A stretch of 64,000 nucleotides of DNA from Herbiconiux aconitum (lineage in GTDB: Bacteria; Actinomycetota; Actinomycetes; Actinomycetales; Microbacteriaceae). The stretch is taken from the NCBI RefSeq assembly GCF_024979235.1, contig NZ_JANLCM010000002.1, forward strand, positions 1,054,001 to 1,118,000. Direction: 5' to 3'. The notes under the pieces are model-generated. The model saw only the letters and a program-made list of their open reading frames with translations, had not been told where the DNA came from and did no database searches. Of the stretch, positions 18,827-29,546 are shown piece after piece; within the stretch, counting starts at the first letter, position 1, and each line of letters starts with the position of its first letter. The position numbers and the translations under genes are program-made.

Positions 18827-19105
18827 CTAGCGGTTGACGGCGCGGCGTCCGGCGAAACGGGTCCAGATGAGCAGCACGATGATGGCGCCGATGACGGAGC
18901 CGATGATGCCGGCGGGCTGGAAGAAGCCGTCCATCGGGTCGCGCTGGAAGATGAGGAACCCGAGGAATCCGCCGACGAACGAGCCGACGATGCCCAGCAG
19001 GATGGTCATCAGGATGGAGAGGTTCTGTCGGCCGGGAACGATGAGGCGGGCGAGGGCTCCAGCGATGATGCCGATGACGATGAGGCTGATGATGAGACCG
19101 AGCAT
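18827..19105 (-). CDS. GlsB/YeaQ/YmgE-family stress-response membrane protein
   Basis: The 92-residue, very hydrophobic protein has three predicted membrane segments and the family's IAGALARLIVPG start, ILLGIVGSFVGGFLG glycine-zipper helix and a basic C-terminus. The start is the ATG at 19105 with AAAGGA upstream; longer frames upstream are not coding-like. It is divergent from the LuxR-type regulator across a palindrome. Family members are induced by general or acid stress; their biochemical function is unknown. Confidence 0.85.
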   Translation of the reverse strand: MLGLIISLIVIGIIAGALARLIVPGRQNLSILMTILLGIVGSFVGGFLGFLIFQRDPMDGFFQPAGIIGSVIGAIIVLLIWTRFAGRRAVNR

Positions 19106-19185
19106 GATGTGCGTCCTTTGATTCGTAGCCGGGTGACTGGTGTCGGGTTGACAGCATTCAGCGAACCATGATGGGAGGTGGATCG

Positions 19186-19205
19186 GACCACCCCGAGGGG
19201 TGGTC
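19186..19205. promoter_or_regulatory. Perfect 9-bp palindrome in the GlsB/LuxR divergent region
   Basis: GACCACCCC-GA-GGGGTGGTC forms a perfect inverted repeat with a 2-bp centre, 32 bp upstream of the LuxR-type regulator start and 80 bp upstream of glsB. It is too tight for a terminator loop and no T-run follows, so a dimeric regulator site is the more likely reading. Confidence 0.5.
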
Positions 19206-19237
19206 TTTGGAACCCCCTCTCGGTGTACCGTCGGAGG

Positions 19238-19909
19238 ATGAGTGGAACGGCACGCGGTGGCCCCATCCGGGTGGCGCTCGTCGACGACTACGACGTGGTG
19301 CTGGCCGGCCTCGCGCACATGTTCGATCGCTATCGCGACCGGGTCGTGGTGTGCGAGATCGATGCGAACGCGAACCTCGACGACGAGGTCGACATCGTCT
19401 TGTACGACTCGTTCGCCCAACCGGAGTCCGACCATCACGAACTCAGCGAGCTCGTGCGCAACCCGCGGGCGAGCCGGGTCGTGGTCTACACCTGGAACTT
19501 CCATCCCGAACTCGTCGAGAGCGCCCAGGAAAAGGGTGTCCACGGCTACCTCTCGAAGACCCTCCCGGCGCGAGACCTCGTCGCAGCCCTCGAGTCGGTG
19601 CACGCGGGCGAGACGATCATCAGCTCGCCGCCGCGGCGTGCAGGCAGCGCCCTGGGGCTCGACTGGCCCGGGCGACACGAGGGCCTCACCGACCGGGAGG
19701 CGGAGATCCTCGCTCTCATCACGCAGGGCAAGAGCAACGCCGAGGTCGCCACGCTCACCTATCTCAGCCCGAACACGGTGAAGACCTACATCCGCAGCAC
19801 CTACCGCAAGATCGACGTGACCAGTCGAACGCAGGCCGTGCTCTGGGGCGTCGCCCACGGTTTCACCCCCGACCACCACCGCATCGACCACTGGCTCGGC
19901 GGCCCCTGA
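19238..19909 (+). CDS. LuxR/NarL-family response regulator
   Basis: The 223-residue protein has a receiver domain (about 8-125) with the DD pair (VALVDDYD), a phosphoacceptor Asp in DIVLYDSFAQ, the switch Thr in VVVYTWN and the Lys in GYLSKTL, so phosphorylation residues appear complete. A C-terminal LuxR HTH follows (about 155-210: LTDREAEILALITQGKSNAE, SPNTVKTYIRSTYRKI). The ATG at 19238 directly abuts a GGAGG. No histidine kinase is adjacent, so it is an orphan regulator here. Divergence from glsB suggests, but does not show, that it controls glsB. Confidence 0.85.
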   Translation: MSGTARGGPIRVALVDDYDVVLAGLAHMFDRYRDRVVVCEIDANANLDDEVDIVLYDSFAQPESDHHELSELVRNPRASRVVVYTWNFHPELVESAQEKGVHGYLSKTLPARDLVAALESVHAGETIISSPPRRAGSALGLDWPGRHEGLTDREAEILALITQGKSNAEVATLTYLSPNTVKTYIRSTYRKIDVTSRTQAVLWGVAHGFTPDHHRIDHWLGGP

Positions 19910-19948
19910 CCGACGCCGAGAATCACCTGTATCGAGGCCTTGACGTGC

Positions 19949-19967
19949 CACTTGTTTTTTGCAAGTG
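19949..19967. promoter_or_regulatory. Short inverted repeat upstream of the VOC gene
   Basis: CACTTG (19949-19954) and CAAGTG (19962-19967) flank a T6G loop, 41 bp upstream of the VOC start. A TTGACG hexamer at 19940-19945 could be a -35 element. It may be an operator for the neighbouring HxlR regulator or a weak terminator of the LuxR gene. Confidence 0.35.
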
Positions 19968-20007
19968 TTGACCGTGTTCACAGTCGAACCACGAGAAGAG
20001 GACCACG

Positions 20008-20445
20008 ATGCCCACCATGATGTTCGTCAACCTGCCGGTGACCGACCTGGAGCGCGCGAAGGCGTTCTACACGGCCCTCGGATTCAGCGTCAACCCGAAG
20101 TTCACCGACCACAACGCAGCCTGCGTCGTGGTGGAGCCCGACCACAGCGCGTTCATGTTGCTCACGCGCGAGTTCTTCCAGACCTTCAGCGAACGCCCGA
20201 TCGGCGACCCGTCGAAAGACATCTCGGTGGCGACCGCGATCTTCCTCGACAGCCGCGACGACGTCGACACCGCCGTGGCCGGTGGCCTGGCTGCGGGCGG
20301 CACCGAGGCGCAGGCCGCATCCGACTACGGCTTCATGTATCAGCGTCAGCTCACCGACCCCGACGGCAACATCCTCGAGTTCGGCTGGATGGACCCGGTC
20401 GCAGCCGAGCAGGGCCCCGAGGCCTTCGCGAACCAGCAAGCCTGA
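20008..20445 (+). CDS. VOC-family (glyoxalase/bleomycin-resistance fold) protein
   Basis: The 145-residue protein has the paired beta-alpha-beta3 units of VOC proteins: MMFVNLPVTDLERAKAFYTALGF at the start and DPDGNILEFGWMDP at the end, close to the PhnB/YaeR-type lactoylglutathione-lyase relatives. The start is preceded by AGAGGA. It is followed after 9 bp by an HxlR-type regulator, so the two are probably co-transcribed. Substrate is unknown. Confidence 0.85.
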   Translation: MPTMMFVNLPVTDLERAKAFYTALGFSVNPKFTDHNAACVVVEPDHSAFMLLTREFFQTFSERPIGDPSKDISVATAIFLDSRDDVDTAVAGGLAAGGTEAQAASDYGFMYQRQLTDPDGNILEFGWMDPVAAEQGPEAFANQQA

Positions 20446-20454
20446 GGCCGGCCT

Positions 20455-21102
20455 GTGGCCGCCCGCGATTACGGGCAGTACTCCGGCATCACCCGAGCCA
20501 TGGAGTTGGTGGGTGAACGCTGGGCGCTGCTCATCATCCGCGACCTGCTCGTCGGGCCGCGCCGATACGGAGAACTCGCCGCAGGACTCCCCCGCATCCC
20601 GAGCAACATCCTCGCGGCGCGGCTCAAGGAGCTGCAGGCGGCCGGCGTCATCCGCCGGGCGCCGCGCTCGCGGGTCATCGTCTACGAGTTGACCGCCTAC
20701 GGGCGGGAGCTCGAGCCGGTCGTGCTCGCGCTCGGGGCGTGGGGTTTCAAGGCTCTCGACGATCCGCGCGACGAGCAGATCATCACGCCCGACTCGATGA
20801 CGATGGATCTCCGCACGGCCTTCCAGCCGCAGGTGGCGCTGTCGCTTCCGGCGACCGCCTATGCGGCGCGCTTCCAGGGTGCGGAGCTGCTCGTGCGGGT
20901 CGACGGCTCGGCTCTCGACGTGAGGCGGGGAGACGGGCCGGTCGACTTCGCGTTCTCCATGACGGCCGGCGCGGGCATCCGCAGGCTGATCTCAGGCGAA
21001 CTCGCCCCGGAGCACGCGATCGCCACGGGAGCCGTCGAGGTGCTGCGCGGGCCGAGCGATCTCCTCAGCCGCTTCGCGAACACGTTCCATCTGGCCGCGT
21101 GA
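20455..21102 (+). CDS. HxlR-type winged-helix regulator with SCP2-like C-terminal domain
   Basis: The GTG-started product has 215 residues. An HxlR winged helix covers about 10-100 (RAMELVGERWALLIIRDLLV, RRYGELAAGLPRIPSNILAA, then RLKELQAAGVI). The C-terminal part (about 115-213) looks like the SCP2 sterol-carrier fold often attached to these regulators (GAELLVRVDG, LISGELAPEHAIATGAVEVLRG). The SCP2-like pocket suggests ligand sensing. Nine bases separate it from the upstream VOC gene, its likely operon partner and possible target. Confidence 0.85.
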   Translation: MAARDYGQYSGITRAMELVGERWALLIIRDLLVGPRRYGELAAGLPRIPSNILAARLKELQAAGVIRRAPRSRVIVYELTAYGRELEPVVLALGAWGFKALDDPRDEQIITPDSMTMDLRTAFQPQVALSLPATAYAARFQGAELLVRVDGSALDVRRGDGPVDFAFSMTAGAGIRRLISGELAPEHAIATGAVEVLRGPSDLLSRFANTFHLAA

Positions 21103-21135
21103 ATCGCGCCGCGGCGACCGCGGCGCCCGCGGCGA

Positions 21136-22416
21136 TCAGGTCGCGTTCGGGCCCGCCGGTGCGCTCGGGCGAATGAGCGGCAAAGCGCCCGGCTCGAGGC
21201 GCAGGAGCCGGTCGCGAGCCGACTCCAGCGCCGCCGCGACGGCTCCGGTGGCGACCGAGTTCGCTCCGAGAGCCGAGAGAACGAGCTCCGGAGCGGGCAG
21301 ATCGACCTCCGCCGGAAGCCGTGTGCGCGCCACGTCGACCACATCGTCGAGACCGTCGGCCACGGCACCCGACACGATGACCCGCGCCGGGTCGTAGAGG
21401 CTGCCGAACAGAGCGGCTATGCGGGCGAGCATTCCGCCGGCCCGCTCCACGAAGGTGCGCGACCAGGCATCGCCTTCGCGCGCGAGCTCCAGAACGGCTT
21501 GACCGGTGAGTCGTTCGATCGGCACGTCGGCGAGCGGATGCCGCGGCGGCACCTCCCCCGCGGCGGCCGCCTCCCGCACCCACTCCGTGAGACGTGACCC
21601 GACGCCCGTGGCCGACTCCACTCCCGCCACGAAGTCGAGCGCGACCAATTCGCCCACCCCGCCATGAGCACCCCGGAGCAGCGCTCCGTCGATCACGACA
21701 CCCGCACCGAAACGGTCGCCGGCGAGGAGCACCACGTAGTCGCGGCATCCGATCGCCGCCCCCGTCGACCCCTCGGCCACGGCCGCCAGAGCGGCGTCGT
21801 TCTCGATGCGCACGATCGGAACCCACTCCTCCAAGATCTCTTTCAGGCCGGGGTTCATGCGCTCCCAGAAGCCGTCGCGGTGCCGCGGCGAGTGACCGCG
21901 GGAATCGACCGGCGCCGGCACCCCCACGCACACCGCGACCACGCTCGACCGGTCGCGGCCGGCCTCACGCAGACCGCGATCGATCGCGTCGAGCACCGCC
22001 GAGCGCCGCGCCTCGGGATCGTCGTGGTCGGTGTCGAGCTCGACCGAGAGCCGCCCGAGCGCGGTGCCCCGCAGATCGGCCACGGTGACGGTGACGTGCG
22101 AACGACCGGCGTCGACGCCGATCACCACGGCGGCCTCGGCGCGGAGTTCGAAGCGCCGGGCCGGCCGGCCCTTGCTGTACTCGCCCACGGCGCGGGCATT
22201 CGGCAGCTCGTGCAGCAGTCCGAGATCGATCAGCTCATCGAGCGCGTCGATCGCCGTCGAGCGGGTGAGACCGGTGACCGCCATGGCGTCGGCACTCACG
22301 AAGACACCGGCGTTCCACGCGAACGCGAGCAGCGCGTCGAGGCTCGCCCTCGGGGCGGACGAGTCGCGTGGTGGTGTCGGCACGGGCTTGACCCCTTCGT
22401 GGTCCTGATGCATCAT
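21136..22416 (-). CDS. ROK-family transcriptional regulator
   Basis: The product of about 426 residues has an N-terminal winged helix (about 25-75, DAMAVTGLTRSTAIDALDEL) and a ROK domain starting VVIGVDAGRSHVTVTVADL, with VCVGVPAPVD, IENDAALAAVAEG and the GVVIDGALLRGAHGGVGELV segment. The ROK zinc/glycine motif is less typical: the usual GHxxxxxxxxxCxCGxxGC cysteines are not seen, as in many actinobacterial NagC/XylR-type regulators. It is divergent from a sugar ABC importer, its likely target, and an imperfect palindrome lies just upstream of it. Two adjacent ATGs (22416, 22413) are possible starts. Confidence 0.85.
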   Translation of the reverse strand: MMHQDHEGVKPVPTPPRDSSAPRASLDALLAFAWNAGVFVSADAMAVTGLTRSTAIDALDELIDLGLLHELPNARAVGEYSKGRPARRFELRAEAAVVIGVDAGRSHVTVTVADLRGTALGRLSVELDTDHDDPEARRSAVLDAIDRGLREAGRDRSSVVAVCVGVPAPVDSRGHSPRHRDGFWERMNPGLKEILEEWVPIVRIENDAALAAVAEGSTGAAIGCRDYVVLLAGDRFGAGVVIDGALLRGAHGGVGELVALDFVAGVESATGVGSRLTEWVREAAAAGEVPPRHPLADVPIERLTGQAVLELAREGDAWSRTFVERAGGMLARIAALFGSLYDPARVIVSGAVADGLDDVVDVARTRLPAEVDLPAPELVLSALGANSVATGAVAAALESARDRLLRLEPGALPLIRPSAPAGPNAT

Positions 22417-22431
22417 TGTTGCAGCAGATTT

Positions 22432-22448
22432 GATTTGATAGCTAAATC
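22432..22448. promoter_or_regulatory. Candidate ROK operator
   Basis: GATTT-N7-AAATC, an AT-rich imperfect palindrome, sits in the 83-bp gap between the divergent ROK regulator and the sugar-binding protein gene. NagC/Mlc-type ROK sites have the same kind of A/T-rich arms. Confidence 0.5.
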
Positions 22449-22499
22449 TACTCCGCGAATAAAGAGTGGACCAATGACGGTTCCCGAAAGGACGATGAC

Positions 22500-23765
22500 G
22501 TGCCTCGACCTCTGCGCCGCACCTCCCGCGTGCTGGCAGCCACCCTGGGCCTCGCGCTCACCGCCTCAGCGCTCGCGGGCTGCGCAGGAGGTGGAGGCCC
22601 CGAGACGGTGCGCTTCCACCTCAGCAAGCCCGAGGCCATCCCGTACTTCCGCGATCTCATCAAGCAGTACAACGCCGAGCACGACGACGTGAACGTGGTC
22701 TTCGACGCGTCATCGAACCTGCAGGCCGGATTCCTCCGCGCCAATCCGCCCGACCTGGGGCTGCTCAACTACAACATGGAGATGGCCCGCTTCATGGAGC
22801 GCGGCGCGCTGAGCGACCTCTCCGACATGCCGGAGGCCGAGCGAGTCCTCCCCGAGGTGCAAGAGCTCGTCGACCAGTACGCCACCTACCCCGGGCGAAC
22901 GAGCGTGCTGCCGTATTCGGTGATGGCGGCATCCGTCATCTACAACACGAAGATCTTCGAGGAGCAGGGCATCGAGGTGCCGCAGACCTACGAGGAGCTC
23001 ATCGCCGCGTGCGACACCCTGAAAGCCGCCGGCATCACCCCGTTCTACGGCACTTTCAAAGACCCGTGGACGGTGGCGCAGGGTTGGTTCGACTACACCG
23101 TCGGTGGTGAGGTCGACGTGGCCGACTTCTACGACGAGCTCGGCGACCTCGGCACCGAGGTCGGCCCCGACTCCCCCGTGTCGTTCGAGAAGACTTTCGC
23201 CGATCCGGTCGAGCGCATGCAGCTGCTGATCGACGAGTACGCGAATCCGGATGCCGCGAGCAAGGGCTACGGCGACGGCAACCTCGCGTTCGCCAACGGA
23301 GAAGCGGCGATGTATCTGCAAGGCCCGTGGGCCTTCGGCGAGATCGCCAAGACGAATCCCGAGCTCGAACTCGGAACCTTCCCGCTGCCGATGACCGATG
23401 ACCCCGACGACCTCCAGGTGCGCGTGAACATCGACCTCGCAGCCTGGATTCCCGAAGCGTCGAAGCACAAAGAGGCAGCGCGCGAGTTCTTGAGCTACCT
23501 CTTTCAGAAAGACGTGATGGATGCCTACAACGCGGCCCAGCTGGGCTACGGCACCACCACGGATGCCGCGCCGGTGACCGACCCGCGCATCCTCGGCATG
23601 AAGGACTACTACGACACCGCCGCGTTCTACCAGGGAGCGTCGAAGGCGATCCCCCTCACCATCCCCACCGAGAACTACATGCAGGGAATCGCCCTGGGCG
23701 GCGATGTGCAGAGCACCCTCGGAACCCTCGACGCGGACTGGGCGCGACTCGCGCTCCGACAGTAA
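22500..23765 (+). CDS. Sugar ABC transporter substrate-binding lipoprotein
   Basis: The product has 421 residues from a GTG at 22500, preceded by GAAAGGA. A lipoprotein signal peptide ends in the lipobox LAGC (Cys about 27). The rest is an extracellular solute-binding protein family 1 fold (SAVIYNTKIF-type hinge, FANGEAAMYLQGPWAFGEI near the C-terminal lobe). It opens an operon with two permeases and an alpha-glucosidase, so the ligand is probably an alpha-gluco-oligosaccharide. No ATPase gene is present in the cluster, so a shared MsmK-like ATPase elsewhere is expected. Confidence 0.9.
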   Translation: MPRPLRRTSRVLAATLGLALTASALAGCAGGGGPETVRFHLSKPEAIPYFRDLIKQYNAEHDDVNVVFDASSNLQAGFLRANPPDLGLLNYNMEMARFMERGALSDLSDMPEAERVLPEVQELVDQYATYPGRTSVLPYSVMAASVIYNTKIFEEQGIEVPQTYEELIAACDTLKAAGITPFYGTFKDPWTVAQGWFDYTVGGEVDVADFYDELGDLGTEVGPDSPVSFEKTFADPVERMQLLIDEYANPDAASKGYGDGNLAFANGEAAMYLQGPWAFGEIAKTNPELELGTFPLPMTDDPDDLQVRVNIDLAAWIPEASKHKEAAREFLSYLFQKDVMDAYNAAQLGYGTTTDAAPVTDPRILGMKDYYDTAAFYQGASKAIPLTIPTENYMQGIALGGDVQSTLGTLDADWARLALRQ

Positions 23766-23780
23766 GCAAAGGAGCTGACC

Positions 23781-24722
23781 ATGTCGACCACCACAGCGCC
23801 CCCGGCGGACACGCCGACCCGAGCGGATTCCCCCGCTCCGGCGAGCGCCCCGACCAAGCGACCCAAACGCAAGGTGGAGGGCATCTACTACGCCTTCCTC
23901 CTGCCGAGCCTCATCCTGTTCACCCTCGCCATCACGGTGCCCGCCGTCATCGGCATCTTCTTCAGCTTCACGAACTCGATCGGGTTCGGTGACTGGGAGT
24001 TCATCGGGTTGATCAACTACGTGGCGATGTTCTCCGACCCCGCCATCCTGTCCAGCTACCTGTTCACGTTCGGCTTCGCCGCCGTCACCGTCGTGCTGGT
24101 GAACGCGCTCGCGTTCCTCCTGGCGGTGGGGCTCACCTCGAGGATCAAGCTGAAGATGGGTCTGCGGGCGGTGTTCGTGATCCCGATGGTGGTGTCGGGC
24201 ATCATCATCGCCTACGTCTTCAACTTCCTCTTCTCGAACTCGCTGCCCGCCTTCGGGGCAGCGACGGGCGTCGGCTGGCTGAGTGAGAGCATCCTGGCCA
24301 ACCCCGACCTAGCGTGGGTCGCGATCGTGATCGTGACGGCGTGGCAGGCCATCCCCGGCACCCTGCTGATCTACATCGCCGGACTCCTGGCCATTCCGGG
24401 CGAGGTCTACGAGGCCGCCGACATCGACGGGGCAGGCAAGCGGCAGCAACTGTTCCGCATCACCCTGCCGCTCGTTCTCGGCTACGTGGTGATCAACGTG
24501 CTGCTCGGCTTCAAGAACTTCCTGAACGCCTACGACATCATCGTGGGCCTCACCAACGGCGGGCCAGGAACAGCCACCCGGAGCATCCCGATGACGATCG
24601 TCACGGGCTTCACCGGCGGCGATTACGCCTACCAGATGGCCAACGCGACCATGTTCTTCGTGATCGTCGTGGTGATCTCCCTCCTGCAACTCCGGATCAC
24701 TCGTGGAAGGAACGCGATCTGA
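23781..24722 (+). CDS. Sugar ABC transporter permease (MalF-type)
   Basis: The 313-residue protein starts at an ATG with AAGGAG upstream. About six membrane helices follow a cytoplasmic N-terminus rich in Pro, Ala and Thr. The EAA loop is present (YEAADIDGAGKRQQLFRITL). Its stop shares one base with the start of the next permease (TGATG), so the two subunits are translationally coupled. Import partner of the upstream lipoprotein. Confidence 0.9.
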   Translation: MSTTTAPPADTPTRADSPAPASAPTKRPKRKVEGIYYAFLLPSLILFTLAITVPAVIGIFFSFTNSIGFGDWEFIGLINYVAMFSDPAILSSYLFTFGFAAVTVVLVNALAFLLAVGLTSRIKLKMGLRAVFVIPMVVSGIIIAYVFNFLFSNSLPAFGAATGVGWLSESILANPDLAWVAIVIVTAWQAIPGTLLIYIAGLLAIPGEVYEAADIDGAGKRQQLFRITLPLVLGYVVINVLLGFKNFLNAYDIIVGLTNGGPGTATRSIPMTIVTGFTGGDYAYQMANATMFFVIVVVISLLQLRITRGRNAI

Positions 24723-25657
24723 TGTCGGTTCAGCCCGCCCTCGCCGTCGAGAACATCGACGCCACCGCCACCCTCGAAGGGCAGCCCGCCCGCCGCACCC
24801 CATCACCCGACCGCCGCAGTGGCGGCTCCGGCCGGCCGGGCCGAGCAGGGTGGCCGCTCACCGTCGTGCTCCTGCTCGCCGCCGTGACCGTGATCGTGCC
24901 GCTCTACGTGACGATCTCGATGGCATTCAAGACCCAGAGCCAGGCTGTTGACGGCAACGCGTTCTCGCTGCCCGCACCCTTCAGCTTCGACGGATTCGTC
25001 ACCGCCTGGAACCTCACGAACTTCCCCGCCGCGTTCGTGGTGTCGGTGCTCGTGACGGCCGGCACCGTGGCGGGCACCGTCATCCTGGGTGCCCTCGCCT
25101 CCTATGCGATCTCGCGCAACTGGAACAAGCGGCTGTTCCGCTGGTCGTTCTTCTACCTGCTGGCGGCCATGTTCATCCCGTTCCCCGTCGTGGCGTTGCC
25201 ACAGATCCAGCTGACCGGGCTCGCGGGGCTCGACAACCCGGTGGGGGTGACGCTGCTGCACATCATGTTCCAGCTGAGCTTCAGCATCCTGCTCTTCACG
25301 GCGTTCCTGCGCTCCATCCCCTCCGAACTCGAAGAGAGCGCGCGATTGGATGGCGCGTCGACCTGGCAGACGTTCTGGCGGCTGATCTTCCCGTTGCTCG
25401 CGCCGATGAGCGCGACGGTGGGCATCTTCGCCTTCCTCGCCTCGTGGAACGACTTCATGATGCCGTCGCTGATCACCTCCGACCCGGCGTTGCAGACGCT
25501 GCCGGTGGTGCAGAGCATCTTCCAGACGCAGTTCAGCAACAACTACAACGTGTCGTTCGCGTCGTATCTGATGGCGATGGCGCCCGCGATCATCGTGTAC
25601 CTCTTCACGCAGCGCTGGGTGATGGAGGGTGTCACGCAGGGCGCCGTGAAGGGCTGA
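24722..25657 (+). CDS. Sugar ABC transporter permease (MalG-type)
   Basis: The 311-residue permease starts at the ATG at 24722, overlapping the previous stop by one base; a longer open frame upstream only overlaps the first permease gene. It has an N-terminal low-complexity tail, six predicted membrane helices and the EAA loop (EESARLDGASTWQTFWRLIF). It completes the heterodimeric channel of this importer. The GH13 gene follows after a 93-bp gap. Confidence 0.9.
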   Translation: MSVQPALAVENIDATATLEGQPARRTPSPDRRSGGSGRPGRAGWPLTVVLLLAAVTVIVPLYVTISMAFKTQSQAVDGNAFSLPAPFSFDGFVTAWNLTNFPAAFVVSVLVTAGTVAGTVILGALASYAISRNWNKRLFRWSFFYLLAAMFIPFPVVALPQIQLTGLAGLDNPVGVTLLHIMFQLSFSILLFTAFLRSIPSELEESARLDGASTWQTFWRLIFPLLAPMSATVGIFAFLASWNDFMMPSLITSDPALQTLPVVQSIFQTQFSNNYNVSFASYLMAMAPAIIVYLFTQRWVMEGVTQGAVKG

Positions 25658-25750
25658 GCCGCCTGCCCTCTCGTCTGCACGACAACAAGCCCGAACAACG
25701 AACATCGAACCCTGAACAACGCAGTCTGAGAACGAAGGAGACCCCCACCC

Positions 25751-27478
25751 GTGAGCATCGTCGACGTCGTGAACGCCCCCGAACGCAATGAACTCGGCGA
25801 GCCGGCGCCCTGGTGGCGACAGGCCGCCGTCTACCAGATCTACCCCCGCAGCTTCGCCGACGCGAACGGCGACGGACTGGGCGACCTCCCCGGCATCACC
25901 TCCCGCGCCGACTACCTCGCCGAGCTCGGCATCGACGCGGTGTGGCTGAGCCCGTTCTACCCGTCGGCGCTCGCCGACGGCGGCTACGACGTGGCCGACT
26001 ACCGCAACGTCGACCCGCGGCTGGGAACACTGGCCGACTTCGACACGATGCTCGCCGCACTGCACCAGCGCGGCATCCGGGTGGTCGTCGACATCGTGCC
26101 GAACCACACCTCCGACCTGCACGAATGGTTCCAGGAGGCTCTCGCCGCCGGGCGCGGTTCGGCCGCGAGGGAGCGCTACATCTTCCGTGAGGGCACGGGT
26201 GCGGATGGCGCGGAGCCGCCCACCGACTGGGTCTCGGCCTTCGGCGGCTCGGCCTGGGAGCGGGTGGCCGACGGGCAGTGGTATCTGCACAACTTCGCGA
26301 TCGAGCAGCCCGACCTGAACTGGGCGCATCCGGAGGTGCGGGCCGACTTCGTCACGACGCTGCGGTTCTGGTCGGATCGCGGGGTCGACGGATTCCGGAT
26401 CGACGTCGCGCACATGCTCACGAAAGACCTCACCGAGCCCCTGCCCTCGCGCGCCGAACTCGATGCCCTGCCGCGTGACGGCAAGCATCCGACGATCGAC
26501 CGCGACGACGTGCACGAGGTGTACGCGGAGTGGCGTGCGGTCTTCAACTCCTACGACCCGCCGCGCACGGCGGTGGCCGAGGCGTGGGTGGACCGCGCAC
26601 GCGTTCCGCTGTATTCGAGCCCGGACAGCTTGGGGCAGGCCTTCAACTTCGATCTGCTCGAGGCGGATTTCGACGCGGCCCAATTTCGCGAGGTGGTGCA
26701 GGACAACCTCGACCTGGCCGCCACCTCGGGGTCGTCGAGCACCTGGGTGCTGTCGAACCACGATGTGGTGCGGCACGCCACCCGCTACGGTCTGCCGCAT
26801 CCCGCGCGCGACGCCGCCGGGCATCCGACGCGCAAGCACGGCATCGACTGGGTGATCGCGGTGGCATCCGGCGGCGGGCCGGCCGGCGACGCCTCACCCG
26901 TGCTCGACCGGGAGGCCGGGGAACGACGGGCCCGAGCGGCGACCCTGTTCATGCTCGCCCTGCCCGGCTCGAGCTACCTCTACCAGGGTGAGGAGCTCGG
27001 CCTGCACGAAGTGGCGGAGATCCCCGACGCCGAACGGCAGGACCCCACCTTCTTCCGCAGCGCCGGCGACGACTTCGGTCGCGACGGATGCCGCGTGCCG
27101 CTGCCCTGGGAGGCGATGAGCGCTACGGGCTCGTCGTCGTTCGGATTCGGCGCCGACAGCTCGCACCTGCCGCAGCCGGAGTGGTTCTCGGAGCATGCCG
27201 TCTCGGTGCTCGACGGCGACCCGGAGTCGACGCTCACCCTCTATCGTCGAGCCCTGGCACTGCGTCATCGGTTGCAGACCGAGGAGCGGCTCGAGTGGAT
27301 CGAGACCGGGCGGGCCGACGTGCTGCACTTCCGTCGCCCCAACGGCTGGGAGGTCGTGACGAACTTCGGTGCCGAACCCTACCCGCTCGACCGCGCCGGT
27401 GTGGTCCTCGCGTCGGAACTGCTCCCGGCCGGCATCCTCCCCGCCGACACGACGGTCTGGTGCAGCCCCCTCCGGTGA
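25751..27478 (+). CDS. GH13 alpha-glucosidase (oligo-1,6/alpha-1,4-glucosidase type)
   Basis: The GTG-started product has 575 residues and an AAGGAG 10 nt upstream. GH13 regions are clear: AVYQIYPRSFADANGDGLGD at the N-terminus, VVDIVPNHTSD (region I), GFRIDVAHM with the nucleophile Asp (about 216), VAEAWVD with the acid/base Glu (about 273) and LSNHDVVRH with the stabilising Asp (about 336). The QPDLNW/N motif and overall length match cytoplasmic alpha-glucosidases acting on imported maltose- or isomaltose-like sugars. It lacks a signal peptide. Last gene of the ROK-linked importer cluster. Confidence 0.9.
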   Translation: MSIVDVVNAPERNELGEPAPWWRQAAVYQIYPRSFADANGDGLGDLPGITSRADYLAELGIDAVWLSPFYPSALADGGYDVADYRNVDPRLGTLADFDTMLAALHQRGIRVVVDIVPNHTSDLHEWFQEALAAGRGSAARERYIFREGTGADGAEPPTDWVSAFGGSAWERVADGQWYLHNFAIEQPDLNWAHPEVRADFVTTLRFWSDRGVDGFRIDVAHMLTKDLTEPLPSRAELDALPRDGKHPTIDRDDVHEVYAEWRAVFNSYDPPRTAVAEAWVDRARVPLYSSPDSLGQAFNFDLLEADFDAAQFREVVQDNLDLAATSGSSSTWVLSNHDVVRHATRYGLPHPARDAAGHPTRKHGIDWVIAVASGGGPAGDASPVLDREAGERRARAATLFMLALPGSSYLYQGEELGLHEVAEIPDAERQDPTFFRSAGDDFGRDGCRVPLPWEAMSATGSSSFGFGADSSHLPQPEWFSEHAVSVLDGDPESTLTLYRRALALRHRLQTEERLEWIETGRADVLHFRRPNGWEVVTNFGAEPYPLDRAGVVLASELLPAGILPADTTVWCSPLR

Positions 27479-27507
27479 AGCCGGTGAAGCCGGTGAAGCC
27501 GGTGAAG
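27472..27507 (+). repeat. Four tandem copies of a 9-bp unit at the end of the glucosidase gene
   Basis: CCGGTGAAG is repeated exactly four times in a row. The first copy contains the TGA stop of the GH13 gene (27476-27478), the rest are downstream. The copies are identical, so the expansion looks recent. Because 9 is a multiple of 3 it does not disturb the downstream frame. Confidence 0.85.
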
Positions 27508-27546
27508 GTGTAGGTCGGTGAGGGGGCCGGGTGCCATCATGGCCGG

Positions 27547-29491
<1,945 letters not shown>

Positions 29492-29546
29492 GTTTCCCGG
29501 TCGGCGACCCTATCCCTCCGCCGCGCACCGGCGGTACTCTGGGCGC

